Origin: Trematomus loennbergii
Lineage: Eukaryota > Chordata > Actinopteri > Perciformes > Nototheniidae
DNA: 64,000 bases
Reading direction: 5' to 3'
Assembly: GCA_012861695.1 (NCBI GenBank)
Contig: JAAOOA010000027.1
Location: forward strand, 14,966,643 to 15,030,642
In this document: piece after piece, positions 20,849-33,552 of the stretch
Numbering within the stretch: position 1 is the stretch's first letter
Layout: each line of letters opens with the position of its first letter
Made by a program: the position numbers and the translations under genes
The notes under the pieces: model-generated
Database searches by the model: none
The model's input: only the letters and a program-made list of their open reading frames with translations
Told to the model about the DNA's origin: nothing

Positions 20849-23800
20849 GTAATCAGTCCTAATGCAGTCTTGAGTTAAAAAGTACATTATCTAAAATTGA
20901 AAAGTTTCCTACATAAAATTGATTGGATTGTTACCCAAACAGCAGAATGATTTTTATTCTGGAAACTAAAAGGAAGTTAAAAGACAAGATATGATTGTTT
21001 GCAAGTTCCTTGTTTGAAAAAAGTAGATTTTCCAAAAATAAGGCAAGGTGAAAGACCTAACAGATGGTATGGTAACAGATGGGCGTGAAAACAATATGGC
21101 AAATATGTAGGCTAGGCGTAGCTAGATACTAAATTCAAGCTTGGGGAAGTAAGAAATTATCACATTTTAAAAGACTGACAGCTATTTCCCAATATATTTC
21201 TTTCAATAAGATTAATGTTTTTTCTACGTGTTATTCTTATTACGTTTAAATGTAGTAGTCACCTTTCCGGTACTGTTGATTTCATATCAGTGGTTCTCTT
21301 TGATTTAGTTTTCTATTCTGTCTCCTTTCAGTATTTAGTTTACCTGCATTTCTTTGCAAAGCTGCTGAAAAACTGAAACAGACTTCGCAAATTGTTAAAT
21401 TTAGCAAATGTAGGTATTGTTATGTTAGCTCATAGCCTAGCCTATATCCTTTTTAAAACACCTGAACAAATAGCACAGTAGAGTACATTCTAGAGACCTT
21501 GATAACCCAAGATCGCCTGGATTTGTATTATTTCTTTCTTACAGGCAAATTAGCAAGATTTACCCGCTAATGTAGGGAAGGTTTTACTTGTATTGTCTAC
21601 ACGCTGCATCCAGAAAGGTTGACAGCCGTACTGTGGACGTAATTATGGTAATGGGCTTTGTCATTTCCACTGTGTGTCCATTGAAGATTAAGCAGCGTGC
21701 AAATGACTTCAGGGCAGGTCTGTGCCCCACGGGTGTCAATTACTATCATTGGACTTTAAGCCTTTTAAGCGGTTACTCGCTATTTACAATCATCCATCGA
21801 GTGTTGGTCTGCAAATTATTTAAATCTGTGGGTAGTGGCTGCAGAAAAACAGAGCTACAGCCAGTACAGAGTTACAAGATATATGTTCAGCACAATGTGT
21901 TCTGCTCTGTCCTGTATAACAATTCCAGCAAACAATGTGGGAGGACAGCGGAACAAATTGTGTTTCTGTTGCAAGTAGTTAAAGCTTTAAAATTCAATTA
22001 CAATGAAGAGCCTTATTTAACTAGCTGTACAATGTTCATTCAATATGAGTGCATATCGGAGGAACAAGGTTCTCAAACAAACATAAGACTGCAGTCATCA
22101 TTATGCTTATGAATGAATAAAATGCTGCATAAAGAAGGTGCCTTTCAGGGCAATATTTGTACAACCTTGCACTCTATAGTCTCATAATATAGAATAAACA
22201 ATTACATTTTGTATTGTAGTGTTTAGCTTGTGGCATACACGTTTTTAAAGGAACCGAGTACTGAAAGCTGCTTAGTGGGCCCTGCAGTGCAGATTTGCAT
22301 TTCACCACTCCGGGAATTACAGCAAGCAAATGAACGAGGAAGGGTGGAGGGGTTACTGTGGGGGATTAGGGTTGTTACAGGCTTAAGAGAAAGGTTGAAG
22401 GATATTTCTGTGGCGTCTAATTTGAACTACAGCAGACACAGTTCAGTTGCGTCTGTGTATTCTCCACCACCTAACACACGCCACCAGACAGTGTTAATAC
22501 ATGTGGATTAAGTGTACAAAATTACACTGGCTGTAAATCAGGCCGCATGTTTAACAGAATGGAGCAATCATTTACTATCTGGAAAAATGTGCACAATTTT
22601 ATGCAAAAATGTAATGCTACTCTGTTAGATTGAGCTTTTCTTTACTTTATTTTGGACGTCAAAAACACATCACGAGTTGATTAAATGAGATGTGCTTAAT
22701 AGTTAACAGAGTGATGCATAAAAACATCCGCAGCTCACAGATAGCGACAGAGCAGGTTGTTGTTTAAAGTGATTCTCTCTTCAAAATGTATTTTTTTAGT
22801 ATAAAACACACAATGATATGTTTGTTATGGTGGTGGAAAAAGGGCAAAACATTGCTACTATTATCCACGTCTCCCGCAAACCTTGCCAAAGCATCATGTA
22901 TTGTACAGAACTTTCCGTTGGTGTAATCCATTAGAGTGGATTAATTTTAAGAATGATGTAACTAGACCTTGAATCAAGCAACCAACCTAATTTAGTAAGG
23001 TAACACACGGCAAGTCATTAATGTAAATATAAACGTAATCACAGCTTAAATATGTATTATTAATCTGCCAAATAAAATGATTTATGACCTAGCATTCAAT
23101 ACATGCATCCTATATAAGGAGGCAGAAGCCTTGAATGAGTCATTGAAGGTAGCACCCTGTATAATAAGGCCAACAAAAGAGAAGTGCTTAAATAATACCA
23201 TGTTGAGTACATGTCTCCTGAGAGAGCAAATTACATTCAAGAGGAGGCAACCATAAAGTCAATCATTTATATTGAACAAAAGGTATAATTATGGCTGTCT
23301 TTTCTTCCCTTATTACCAGGAGTGAGTATTTCCGCCAATCAGGACGTAGAAACAGACATGGAGACCTTCCAGATGGAGATTGATAAAGAGAGCAAAAAGT
23401 CTATGTTCCGGACCAATGGTGGATCTTACTGGACTCTCGTGACTCACGGAGAGATACAGTCCACTGCCACAGAAGTGTAAGTAGCTATTACAGATTTCAA
23501 AAGGTGAGCTCTCTTTAATGTTTTCAATTACTTCTCCCTTACGTCTTCATGCCTTTTTCCCAGGGAGGTCAACACAATGTTTGACATAGAGTGGCGAGGA
23601 CAGAGAGTGGCACTCAGAGCAAGTAATGGGAAGTATGTATGTACAAAGAAGAACGGTCAGCTCTCAGCAGTCAGCGATGCAGTCGGTAAGTCCTTTCAGC
23701 CAAGCCACTTGAGATTCGCTGCTGCAGGGTAAGCCTTGTAGATTAAATGCACACAAAGTGAACAGTAATTTTCCTGCATTGTAGGTGCTGATGAATTATT

Positions 23801-24821
23801 CCTGATGAAACTCATCAACCGCCCTATGTTGATCCTTCGTGGAGAGAATGGCTTTGTGTGTCACCACAAGAACTCCAACACTCTGAACGCAAATCGATCA
23901 GTCTATGACATTTTCTCATTGATTTTCAATGATGGCGCCTACCATGTAAAAAAGTAAGTTTTCATGATGTGCTTGACATACTATCTTTCAACATAACAAC
24001 CATTCTGTTTTGATAGATATTCAGCATCTATTAAATCAATTGTTAATTTAAAGGTCACCTATTATGGTAAAATCCACTTTTTCATGTATTTTATACATAA
24101 ACATGTGTCCCCCTTGTGTAAAGAGATTCTGAAAGTTTCAGGAAAAGAGATTCTCTCCCTTTTTGTCCTGATCAATTTATATAAAAACCTGTCTGAAAAT
24201 GAGCTGATCAGATTTTGGCCACTTTATGATGTCATAACGATTTTTTGGCTTGTGTAACCATTAGCCAATCACCAACCAAGGTGACCCCCCCCCCCCCCCC
24301 ACACCTTATCACCTTAATCTCTTCCTTGAGCTCCATTGTGCTTTTTTTAACCAAATATCTCTCAGAGGGGCGTTGGGAGTGGCTCCTTATTTTCATCTAA
24401 AGTAAAAGACACAGAATCAGCACTTTTGAAACAGGGCTGAAACAGAGGGGTTTATGGGATGTTACAATGCATGATCTGTTTGGTATTTCGAGCCAAACAC
24501 TTCAGAGACATGTTTTGTATATATCTGAAAACTATAATATATTGATGAAAAACAGTATAATAGGGGACCTTTAACAAACAGCTAACCTATAATTCACCCA
24601 TATGCCCTTCTGCAGGTGTGAATGGAAGGTTCTGGTACGTTTCTAGGAGTGGCCTAGTGTGCTCAGATGGAGAAAAACCAGAGGACTTTTTCCTTGAGTT
24701 CCTGGAACATGGACGCGTCGCCATTAAGAGCTCTGATGGCAAGTACCTCCGTGGAGACCAGGGAGGTACACTTATGGGTGATGGTACAACTGTTGATGTA
24801 TCTTCTCTTTGGGAGTATTGA
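20026..24821 (+). CDS. fscn2: fscn2, fascin actin-bundling protein 2 (retinal fascin)
   Basis: Fascins cross-link actin filaments into tight parallel bundles; FSCN2 does this in photoreceptors and hair-cell stereocilia. Five coding exons (20026-20848, 23320-23476, 23564-23685, 23785-23953, 24616-24821) encode about 491 aa, the family length, made of four beta-trefoil domains at roughly residues 8-139, 140-260, 261-382 and 383-491. The start MPTNG and strings such as [31 protein letters not shown] and VCSDGE match FSCN2 better than FSCN1. The trefoil-1 serine (residue 39, in VSMKKKQIW), equivalent to the PKC site of FSCN1, is kept. The C-terminus SSLWEY is typical. In-frame codons upstream of 20026 lack an ATG, so MPTNG is the start. 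The summed exons are one base too long because of an A6 run at the exon 4 end (see findings). Confidence 0.95.
20849..23319 (+). other. fscn2 intron 1
   Basis: A 2.47-kb intron with GT and CAG ends. It holds a 174-codon open frame at 21588-22112 that starts from TTG and resembles no protein I know; I treat it as chance. No repeat with clear ends was recognised. Confidence 0.7.
23320..23476 (+). CDS. fscn2: fscn2 exon 2
   Basis: The acceptor is TATTACCAG and the donor GTAAGT. It encodes [20 protein letters not shown], then the [16 protein letters not shown] stretch of trefoil 3. Confidence 0.95.
23564..23685 (+). CDS. fscn2: fscn2 exon 3
   Basis: The acceptor is TTTTTCCCAG and the donor GTAAGT. 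It encodes [20 protein letters not shown], then [19 protein letters not shown]. It is exactly in phase with exons 2 and 4. Confidence 0.95.
23785..23953 (+). CDS. fscn2: fscn2 exon 4 (A6 run at its 3' end)
   Basis: The exon follows CATTGTAG and encodes [20 protein letters not shown], later [20 protein letters not shown], then VK before the donor GTAAGT at 23954. It ends in AAAAAA (23948-23953). Protein homology needs it to end in phase 1, but as written it ends in phase 2, so one A looks extra. Confidence 0.92.
23954..24615 (+). other. fscn2 intron 4, mostly occupied by a MITE
   Basis: The 662-bp intron contains the 519-bp TTAA-flanked element at 24052-24570, so only about 140 bp is ancestral intron sequence. 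It ends with CTTCTGCAG. Confidence 0.85.
24048..24574. mobile_element. TTAA-flanked MITE (519 bp) in fscn2 intron 4
   Basis: The body 24052-24570 has short inverted ends (AGGTCACCTATTAT at left; complement of AGGTCCCCTATTAT at right) and TTAA on both sides (24048-24051, 24571-24574). It contains a C16 run at 24285-24300. There is no transposase ORF. It shares the TTAA-AGGT terminal pattern with the 382-bp family but not the internal sequence. Confidence 0.85.
24616..24821 (+). CDS. fscn2: fscn2 exon 5, terminal
   Basis: The exon follows CTTCTGCAG and encodes [20 protein letters not shown], then [20 protein letters not shown], and ends VDVSSLWEY before the TGA at 24819-24821. This is trefoil 4 of fascin-2. 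Confidence 0.95.
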
Positions 24822-27182
24822 TCCTTTTCAATCAGGGCCCTTAAAGAGGGAGCATAAAGGTGGGGTGCAGGACCTGCTTTTATCAGCTCAAATGGAACAG
24901 ACTGAGAGGTTAACATGTTTTCTGTTTCCTGTTTTTTTACTAGCTGCCAGGTGCCCGATCGAATGTTTTTTGTTGTTATTTTTTAACACTAAGGGAGATA
25001 TGCGTGTTATTTTTTGTGAATGTTAAATGCCAACATCAAACAACACATACTGGTTAAAACATGTAAATTCACAAATCCAGAACAAAAAGCAGCTGTATCA
25101 ATTCTTCAGGCTTTTTGTTTAGTATACATAGGTACACTGACAACCAATTGTCTTTGAGGGCAGACACAATGAGCACTCACTGAACAAAGATATGTGTAAG
25201 GGTTGCTGCCTCTGCTTGTTGCTGCCTTTAATGCAATTTTCAGTTTAGGCTATTCAGGAAGCTTGGCCATAAAAAGCAAAAAAGGCCCGATTAGTAATTC
25301 TGCTGAATTAACCTGGTAAAAAAACACAAAATTCCACCAAAAGCTGGAAAAACCTTTGACGATTTCTCCATCTACACAATGTAGGATCAATGTGGCTGCA
25401 TTGTTAGGTGTGCTGTTTTTACAGGGATACTCATTTATATTTGTTTAGACCTTAGTCAAATATTTGTATTAGTATCTTTCTTCTGTAATTCCTGTCAACA
25501 ATCCCACTGCGTTTTTTCACTGTTTTTAAGTTATTTCAATATTTTAAAATGTTTTATTAGAAATATGTGGGCATTTTGAGCAATGCTAATGTACCACTGT
25601 CTTCAAAACAACAAATGGCTGGTGCCAATGGTGTTTTGATTCATCTAAATGGACGGCTGTTTTAGAGAAAAATATGAAGAAAATGAAGTGTAATGGAGCA
25701 AATAGCATCACAAAGCATCACTTCAAACACTGAAATATGTTTTTGTGTAACACAGAGATACAGAGAGTGGAGCTTTTCAGGAATAGAGGATATCAGTAGA
25801 ATTTCCATATAACCACACCGGAGAAAAGCAAAAAACCAAAGGGGGAGCACATTTAAACTATACATCATTTTTAATGTACCAGGTATGAACACAGAAAGTG
25901 CTTCTCTGATGTTCTGCCTAGGGCCTTAAACTATACTGCACTCTACATCCCTTTATACACTGTTCTGTGTTCAGAGTTGGTTTAGATAAGATTATAAAAT
26001 GTTATGGAATAGAAAAATGCAAAGGTTTCTTACTGGAATAAATAAGGCCTTTACAGCTCTGACATAATGCTATAATACAATCTAATGTGTTTGAATGTGT
26101 GTCCAAACAATGATTGTTTGTTTTCTGTCAGTTTGACCACACGGTGTACAATCTGAATATGTACACAATTCATCCTGTAGATTTCTGACAGTTATTCCCA
26201 GAAAGAAATACTATTTGCAATAGTTCAAGTATAATGTCTAAATCAATATTATAACCCCTAACCTCTGTGCAATTTGCAAACATTAGAGAGACATTTTTAG
26301 AAAGCAGGGCTTAAAAGGCTTGGTCACCCATGCAACCTGCAACAGCTTCCCTTCAGACATATTTTAGAATGTATTTAAAAACATATATATACAGTAGAAA
26401 TGTATTGTTGAACTATCTTTGTTTTCTGATATGATTTTTGAAAATGATGATGACAATAAAAACTTCCCAATATCCTTGTTGACTTTGGGACAACAGTTGT
26501 ATGCCAGACTAAGAGAAGGAACCATGTCTCCTGCGTTCTGCATGTCAAATAACCTTGAGCAAGACACTGCAAATGATCTGTTTGGACAAGGTTATCTGCC
26601 AATTTATTCAATATAATGTCCATTAGTCAGTATTATCCCACAAACAACAGATGTCTGCGAGTAAGAAAGTACTATAAATTCAGTCTGGTGCTTTCATGTT
26701 TCAGCTCAAGTACCATAGAGCAGAAATTACTCAAAAGGCCTTTTATATATGGCATTTTTACTTTTTATAGTAGGAACAGTTCATGGTAATTGGATTGCAC
26801 ATATACCATTCTACTTTTACGGACAAAGCACAAGCTGTCCGCCCGCTGTCACGCACGCCCCCGCACACAGGAGGCGATAATAATGATGAAAAAACTGCTT
26901 GTTTATTATTGATTTATTTTATATTATTATTATTATTATTATTATTAGTAACAGTATTAATAACTAGAGAATGCAATTCTTGAAGAAATTGCCAGTGGGA
27001 AATGCTTTATGCTGAAAAGCTGACGCTGAATTGCTATGCTGAAATGTAATGTGTAAGAAGAAAGTGAAGAATTTAGATTGAAATGATACATGAACACTGG
27101 GGGCTTGAATGTGTGATAAGAGAAGAAAAGAAAGTAAAAAGGCTTGGAAAAGCAGCAGAATATTTGAACTGCAAACTATTGA
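24822..27182. other. fscn2 3' UTR (probable) and downstream spacer
   Basis: The clearest AATAAA after the stop is at 26037-26042 (GGAATAAATAAGG), which would give a 3' UTR of about 1.2 kb. An (ATT)n tract lies at 26923-26946. No further gene is seen. Confidence 0.45.
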
Positions 27183-27630
27183 ACTAACTTGATGGCGAAT
27201 GATCTGTCGCCGTGGCAACGGAATTTGATGACACCCCATAATATGCTTAGATGGCTGCATCGTTACCAAACCTGTTTAGTTTTGGGCTGTGTTTTATGGC
27301 GAGGGATGCGTTTCCATGGCAACAGCCTATGGTGAGATCTCAGATTTGGCGTAGAGCTGTTGAGGCATGGACCGGTGATATACAAGCGAAGTTTGGGGGA
27401 CGAACGGACCGTGTCCATTGGAGTTACAGCGACATCGTGTTTTATGGCGAGGGAAACCCCATAATTGACGTAGAGCTGTTGAGGGCAGGACCATTAACCA
27501 TTATCTGAAGTCTGCTGCTCTGAGCATGTCAGTTGGAGTTATGACATCATCGTGTTCCATGACACAGGTGTTTATATTTGAGCTAACAACGTGTCCAGAG
27601 ATCAAAGGTTTCCATGGTGATGTGCAGTAA
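27183..27630. repeat. imperfect tandem repeat with RFX X-box-like motifs
   Basis: Similar blocks recur about 148 bp apart: GTTTTATGGCGAGGGA near 27291 and 27439, GTAGAGCTGTTGAGG near 27352 and 27470, and GGAGTTAnnGnCATCGTGTT near 27420 and 27535. Within it are two matches to the RFX X-box, GTCGCCGTGGCAAC (27206-27219) and GTTTCCATGGCAAC (27310-27323), plus a weaker one, GTTTCCATGGTGAT (27608-27621). The surrounding DNA to about 28.6 kb has a similar repetitive feel and may all belong to one unclassified transposable element. Confidence 0.6.
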
Positions 27631-30600
27631 TCAGTGAGAGGAGAGCATTTTCATTGTTCTGAATGAGAGATAAACCTCTTACATGTGAACGTTTTGTTGA
27701 AGAACCGTAACAGATATCGGTGAAATTTAAAAGCGTGAAGCATGTCAAGGAACTTGAGCATCTGAAGTGTACTTTTTGTGTACTTTCGGGTTAATAATGC
27801 TGCCTTTTTGGCAGATTAACTAAAAGGTGTGCGGCTGCTGTGGTGGGGAAAGATGAGGCTGAACTTACAATGGGGTTTAATGGAGACATGTAGAACGTTT
27901 TTGTCACTTCATGCCCTCAAGAGGCATTTTTTTTCTTAATTATTTTTAATTTTTCAAGCTACGAGATGTTTTCCTACGTTTCTCATGAAGAATTATGTCT
28001 CAGGAATGTAGGGTTTGGGAATTATGGCAGGTTTAAAAGAAAATATGAACGCAAAATTAAATCTGTCCTCCACTCTAGCTGTGACATCACACACTCTAAA
28101 ATCTGAAGAAGGCCTCTTTACCAAGGTCTGAACAATGTTTAATATCTCTAAAAGTACGAATCAGATTTAAAAGTTGTGTTACACGAATAATGTCAGAAAG
28201 ATGTGTAACATTTTAAAGTTGGAATGAGGTTTCTGAGTGAAAGTATGAAGGAGCAGTTAGCAGTTGAAGTTGCATGAAGATTGTTCAAGTCTGAAGAGTT
28301 TCTCCATCGACTTCCATGTTATAAATTTGATGAATTATGAGATGTATCTCTGGAATTATGAAAATCGTGAATAAGAAAAGTAATAGCCATCGATTCCCGA
28401 CCGAGCTGAACGTTTTGATGTTTGAACGTAGTTTCTGCGATGTGGAATGTGGGAGAAGAAGAGGTGCAAAATAACCCGTGGAATAATAAAGAATTTTGTG
28501 CGTAGCATAACAAGTAGTTGGAATGCTGTATCAGCAATGAGGACGAAAGCAACAACAAAGAGCTTAGGGCTCAATAATTTAACATGAATTATCATTCACA
28601 AAATATAGCATAAGTCCTTCCCTATAGAGAAAAGACACAGTGAGAAAGGCAGTAGGCTATACATACACTGGTGAGGAAATAATGACTACACAATCTAGGT
28701 GTGCTGGCTACAAGTTCCTGGTAAAGTGCTTGCTGGCACATTAATGGAACTTAAGTATCAATTATGGTTTTCCATTGAAAGTATATGAAATGTCAGTGTG
28801 CCCAAATATGTTCCCATTCATTACACTGGGTGGCAGTGTGCACCTCTACTAGTTCACTCTCTGTTAAAGTAATCGTCTGTGACAAGTGTCGTGAAAGGAG
28901 CATATCCTGATGCAATCACCATAAGCACCACACCTGTTAGCAATCCAGCACACTGCACCCAGTCACCTGAAAGCTGTAATTACACTGTCCACAACTCCAG
29001 AGTTTAAATTGGAACTGGCATCAGCTGTCATTTGCAGTACACAACAATAACAGTATTTGACTTACTGCAAAGAGAACTGGACAGGATTTCACAGTAACGT
29101 GTTTGCCTTCTCCAATGGTTTAATAATGTTTATCTCTTTGTATATACAGTCTATGGTTTATCCACAACAAAGTATTGTATTTCCTTTTTTCAGAATTTCA
29201 AATGACTCTTTTACAAACACAAACACACACTCCATTTTCAACACCAGAACATTTCACATTGACACTTGGCCTCCTCTTGTTTAATTCTATAATTGCTCTA
29301 GCAAATGTGTTCTTTGAGCATCACAGCCCCATAATTGCTCTGCTCACTAGCCCAGATCATTACTCACTGAACTGAAGGAGTTTTATCAGATTAACTTAAT
29401 AAACTGGACGGACTCTGCTTTTGGCCAGGCTTTTCAACTGTGCAAAGTCTGCACTGAGAGTGGGCGCACCAACGTTTTAAGTTAAAGAAAAACGTTTGAA
29501 ATGCAGACAACCAAGTAAAATCCATCTTAGCTGTGTTCCCCTTCTTTCTGTCAGTATTTAAACCAGACAACTGTGAAAACAAGTTCATTTTTTGTGAAAA
29601 TGAATGGCTAGAGGTCAATATGTATAACTGCCACTCTTTGTTTGTTTTGCACTGTGTGTTGTACTGCAACACTGGCAAGTTCTGCCTGCAGCCAGTGTTG
29701 TTCTGGACAAACAATACTAAAATTGGGTTATTTGTGCTTGCATCAGGTCAAACATGAGACAGAAATCCAATTACGATTTCTTTAGGATAAAAGGCAAGTG
29801 CTTGTTATACAAAGATAGTATCCCCTAAGGTTGATCAAATCAGGATAAAATCTCGTTTAAATGAAGTTCAGACAACTCCTTGGATCAGCCTTTACATTCC
29901 AGTAGGACAAATAAATACACAAACTGTCAATGTATACACAAGAATCAGTGTAGTGTTAACCAATTGGTACACCAGTGTACCAATTCACTGGTGGATGGCT
30001 TTTGGATAAAGGTTCTCTTCAGATGAAGAGGGCAAGCTCACACAGAAATTGCAGATCTTTTCATTAAGATTTTTATATAAAATAGGAAAAAAACAAATAA
30101 ATCCAATAAAAAGAGATGTGTACTACTTGTCAAAAGCAGTGGTACAATTCTGATCCATTAAAAAAAGGTGTCCCACCTGTTGAGTGTAGTCAATAGTCAT
30201 ACAATGCTGCATTGATCTGGAGTAACTGGGTCATAGGAAATTGGCAACTGTTAAAATAAATTGACTTCTCAATAAAAAAGTGAATTTCCTTCAAATATAA
30301 TTGTACAAAATAGACGGTGGATTAAAATTCAATAAAAAGAGGTGTGTTTCATGTTCACTATATAGTTATATTATCTGGTATGCAATGGAGGTCCATGGGT
30401 CAAATTACATGGAAGATATTGAAACATTTTAAAGAGCACAAATTAGCAATTACAATACAATGCTGCATTGATTTTGAGTTGCTGGCCATATGACATGGAA
30501 GCCATTGAAAGAAAGAGATTTTTCAAAAAGGAATTTCATAACAATAGTATGGATTTGCAGAGACAAATGAAAGTTGTCTTTCAGACTGTTCATGCTGTAA

Positions 30601-33544
30601 TGAGGCCACCATGTTGAATAGTTAGCCTATTTGTTTGATAAGGCCAGAATATATTGGGGAAATGGAGATGAGTCTACTTTGTCCTAAAGACATGCATGTG
30701 CCACCGGTTTACCTTTGAGTACTCAATGCTAGAATGGAAATATATTGTAAAGATATTGTTGTCATACAAAGATAACCCAAAGAAGTAGTGTGAGGCATAC
30801 GATTGCAATAATCACCAGGACATATTATTCTGAAGCATTCTTATCATCCAACTGCACAACATTCAACATCATTTAATCAACAAAAGTCTGACTAGTTTTA
30901 AACCAAACTTTCCCTTCAGATGTCAATAACTGCATCTTTTGATTCCAATCTGAACCTTGCTATGAATATTCAAATCAATAACTCAAAAATAGGTAGCGAT
31001 GTGTAGGGACACTGACAATGCAATGCTAGTTAAATTAGGTTTAACACTAAGAGAAATCTAAAACTAAAGTGTCCACAAAAATACAGCACACATTCAATGT
31101 TGGGCTGAAATAAACCAATTGCCACTTTTAATTAGAATCCAAAAAACAGCAATACAAATTCTACAAACACCTTAAAGCCAATGAGCCCAGCTCCAACCCT
31201 TTCAAAGCTGTACATGAGACTCAGCTAATGAACAGAGCTCAGACCTCACACAAGAGGACCAACCAAAGGAGGAGGATATCAAACAATGGAGATTTATCAC
31301 AGACCAGATAAGAACAGGGCTGATTATCTGAGAACAGCGAGCAACTGAGAAAGATTTAAACGACAACAACCTCGCCCCTTGAGACTGGTGGACTCAGACA
31401 AACGTGGCAACCCAGAGTCAGTTCTGCCAACAATGAAAATAAAAAACGAAAAATTGGTTTCCTGGAGAAAGAACTGGGTCTATAATCAGAAATAAGTAGA
31501 GGTTCACTTTGAATTTTTCCTACCTTTCGGCACTCTGTTGGTTCCTCCTGCAGCTCTTGCATCTTCAGTCTGCCATCCTCAGGTTAACTTTAATGTGGCT
31601 GAGTCAATCCCTTTTCTTTCACTCTTTAATACACCTGCAAAAACACATGAATGAGGACAAAAATAATAAATTAATCCCACAAGCAAAAACATGTCCACCT
31701 CTGTTCAAACACACTGCAAATGTGCATTTGTTAAATGTGTATGACCCCTATACAGTGTGTGCTGATGAATGGCTTGAATTATAGAAAGGTGGTGCAATAA
31801 TGTCAATAAAATGAAATAAAAATCTAACTGGCTGCTGTGACATTTCTTGTTCATCTTCCAAACAATAATCATAATCCGGCAGAAGTGGTAAACTATCATC
31901 AAATAAAAAAACATGGCGGAGGTTTTCAGCCTGCAACATAACAAACACAGAGGTCAGTTATGTAGGTGAAAATACTCATTTGGGCTTCAAAAGACGGCAT
32001 ATTTGTGCCTCCGCAACTCAACACATCATAGTACATCTTTGCTGATTCTCACCCAAAATGGAATTTGAAGTATGCTGATGAAAGAATGTTTTAATGGTTT
32101 AGCAGCAGTGGACATACAAGCCTATGGTACATCTTTGTAATGGTTCTCTAATAGGTATTTTCATTGGAAATTAAATTAGTACATTTGTAAAACAGTGTCA
32201 TTGAAATGTTTATGACACATCTTCACAAGACATAATCTGTTCAGTGTAGCCACTCTCCGATAGTTTCTCTAATACAGTATTACTGGACTTGTATTTTTGT
32301 AGGATAACGAGTTTTCAATTCAAAGTGTGCAGTCTGTCTTTTTTGCTACCAACTTAATAAAACAATATTCCAAAGTTATCACATTTACCGAGCCAGATAT
32401 AAGAATGTACCTCTATGCTTTTTATATTATGTGTTTATAATCATTATTTGTTCAGACTCCCTTTATTTATGTTTATTTTTTCATTTATTTTCTTTGTTCT
32501 GTTTCATTTTGTTGTCCCAGTTTTATCTTTTCATATGTATGGCACATTATGTACTGTACGTTTTGTGTACTGCCCTTTGCATAAAAAAAGGTACAATTCA
32601 ATTGTGTTTCTGAGAAATCCATTTCTGGTGGTTAATTATAATCCGGATATGATGTTTGAATTCAATTCATGTCATTAAGGAAAATAAAGGGGGTTTTGTT
32701 TTGTCATGCAGTTTTTTTACTTTAGATTAAGCATTCCCTTACATATACTTTCAAAGATCCATCCTGTAACACAACTGTAGCAATACTCTGTAAAGACTCA
32801 TTATCATTATGGATTCTCACAAAGATATATTCTGCATAATGACATGATTAGTTGTCTCTCACATGTGTTTGTCTGTGTGCTCTGAACTAAACCAAGGTAT
32901 TACATGAATTATATTTCAATGCACTGATTGTGGCAATGTGCCCTTCTCTTTTTAATAAATGTCAAAGCAGATGCATTTGTGGAATCTGAAAGGCAATTCA
33001 ACTACGAATAGCCTGCTCACAAAAGTTGTATTAAATTATAAAAGTGCATTGGTCCAGAAAAACACTTCCATTTCCTATCCACTGACTGACAGTTCCATCT
33101 TTCCCTTTCCTTGATGTTTAGGGAAATACATTAAATATATATTTTTTATTGTATTATTTTGTATTATTATATTATTCTGTATGGACAAAAGTAAGATTAT
33201 ATCCCATCTCTATCCACTGAGCACATGGCTGGCCAAGCTTTACAAGTGTGTTCGCATATGTAAACTGTTTGCGCCTACAACAGGTTTTGGAAAAGACATT
33301 GGAAAGTCATACTTTATTTATGATGCGTAGTACACAACATTAAGAATTTAAGAGGACTGGGCAGCGAATTTTGTCAAATGATAATGTGTAGATTTACTTT
33401 ATGGGCATGTATGCTAGAGGGTTGCTTTAAACTAGCCGCACATCCACTTCCAATTGCATCACAGTGCTAATACTTTAAACACAGCAAGGATAACTACATT
33501 TCAAATATTTCATCCTGCTGCATCCGGTTGCACACACAAGCTTT
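27631..33544. other. intergenic spacer between fscn2 and tmem235
   Basis: I see no supported gene. The region to about 28.6 kb may continue the repeat that precedes it. A diverged direct duplication lies at 30101-30530 and a compact palindrome at 29962-29985. The short ORFs are scattered and overlap on both strands. Confidence 0.5.
30101..30530. repeat. diverged direct duplication
   Basis: Two blocks share AATAAAAAGAGRTGTGT (from 30105 and 30331) and ACAATGCTGCATTGAT (from 30201 and 30457), followed in both by a TGGAGTAACTGG / TTGAGTTGCTGG type string. The spacing of 226-256 bp implies indels since duplication. Repeat family unknown. Confidence 0.6.
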
Positions 33545-33552
33545 TCAGATTG

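Noticed and set aside
21588..22112. 174-codon open frame inside fscn2 intron 1
   Set aside because: It starts with TTG, has no recognisable domain, lies within an intron on the coding strand and has the composition of the surrounding AT-rich DNA. One such frame is plausible by chance in 64 kb.
27251..27508. Open frame across the X-box repeat
   Set aside because: It spans diverged tandem repeat units and gives no recognisable protein; the repeat structure explains the open frame.
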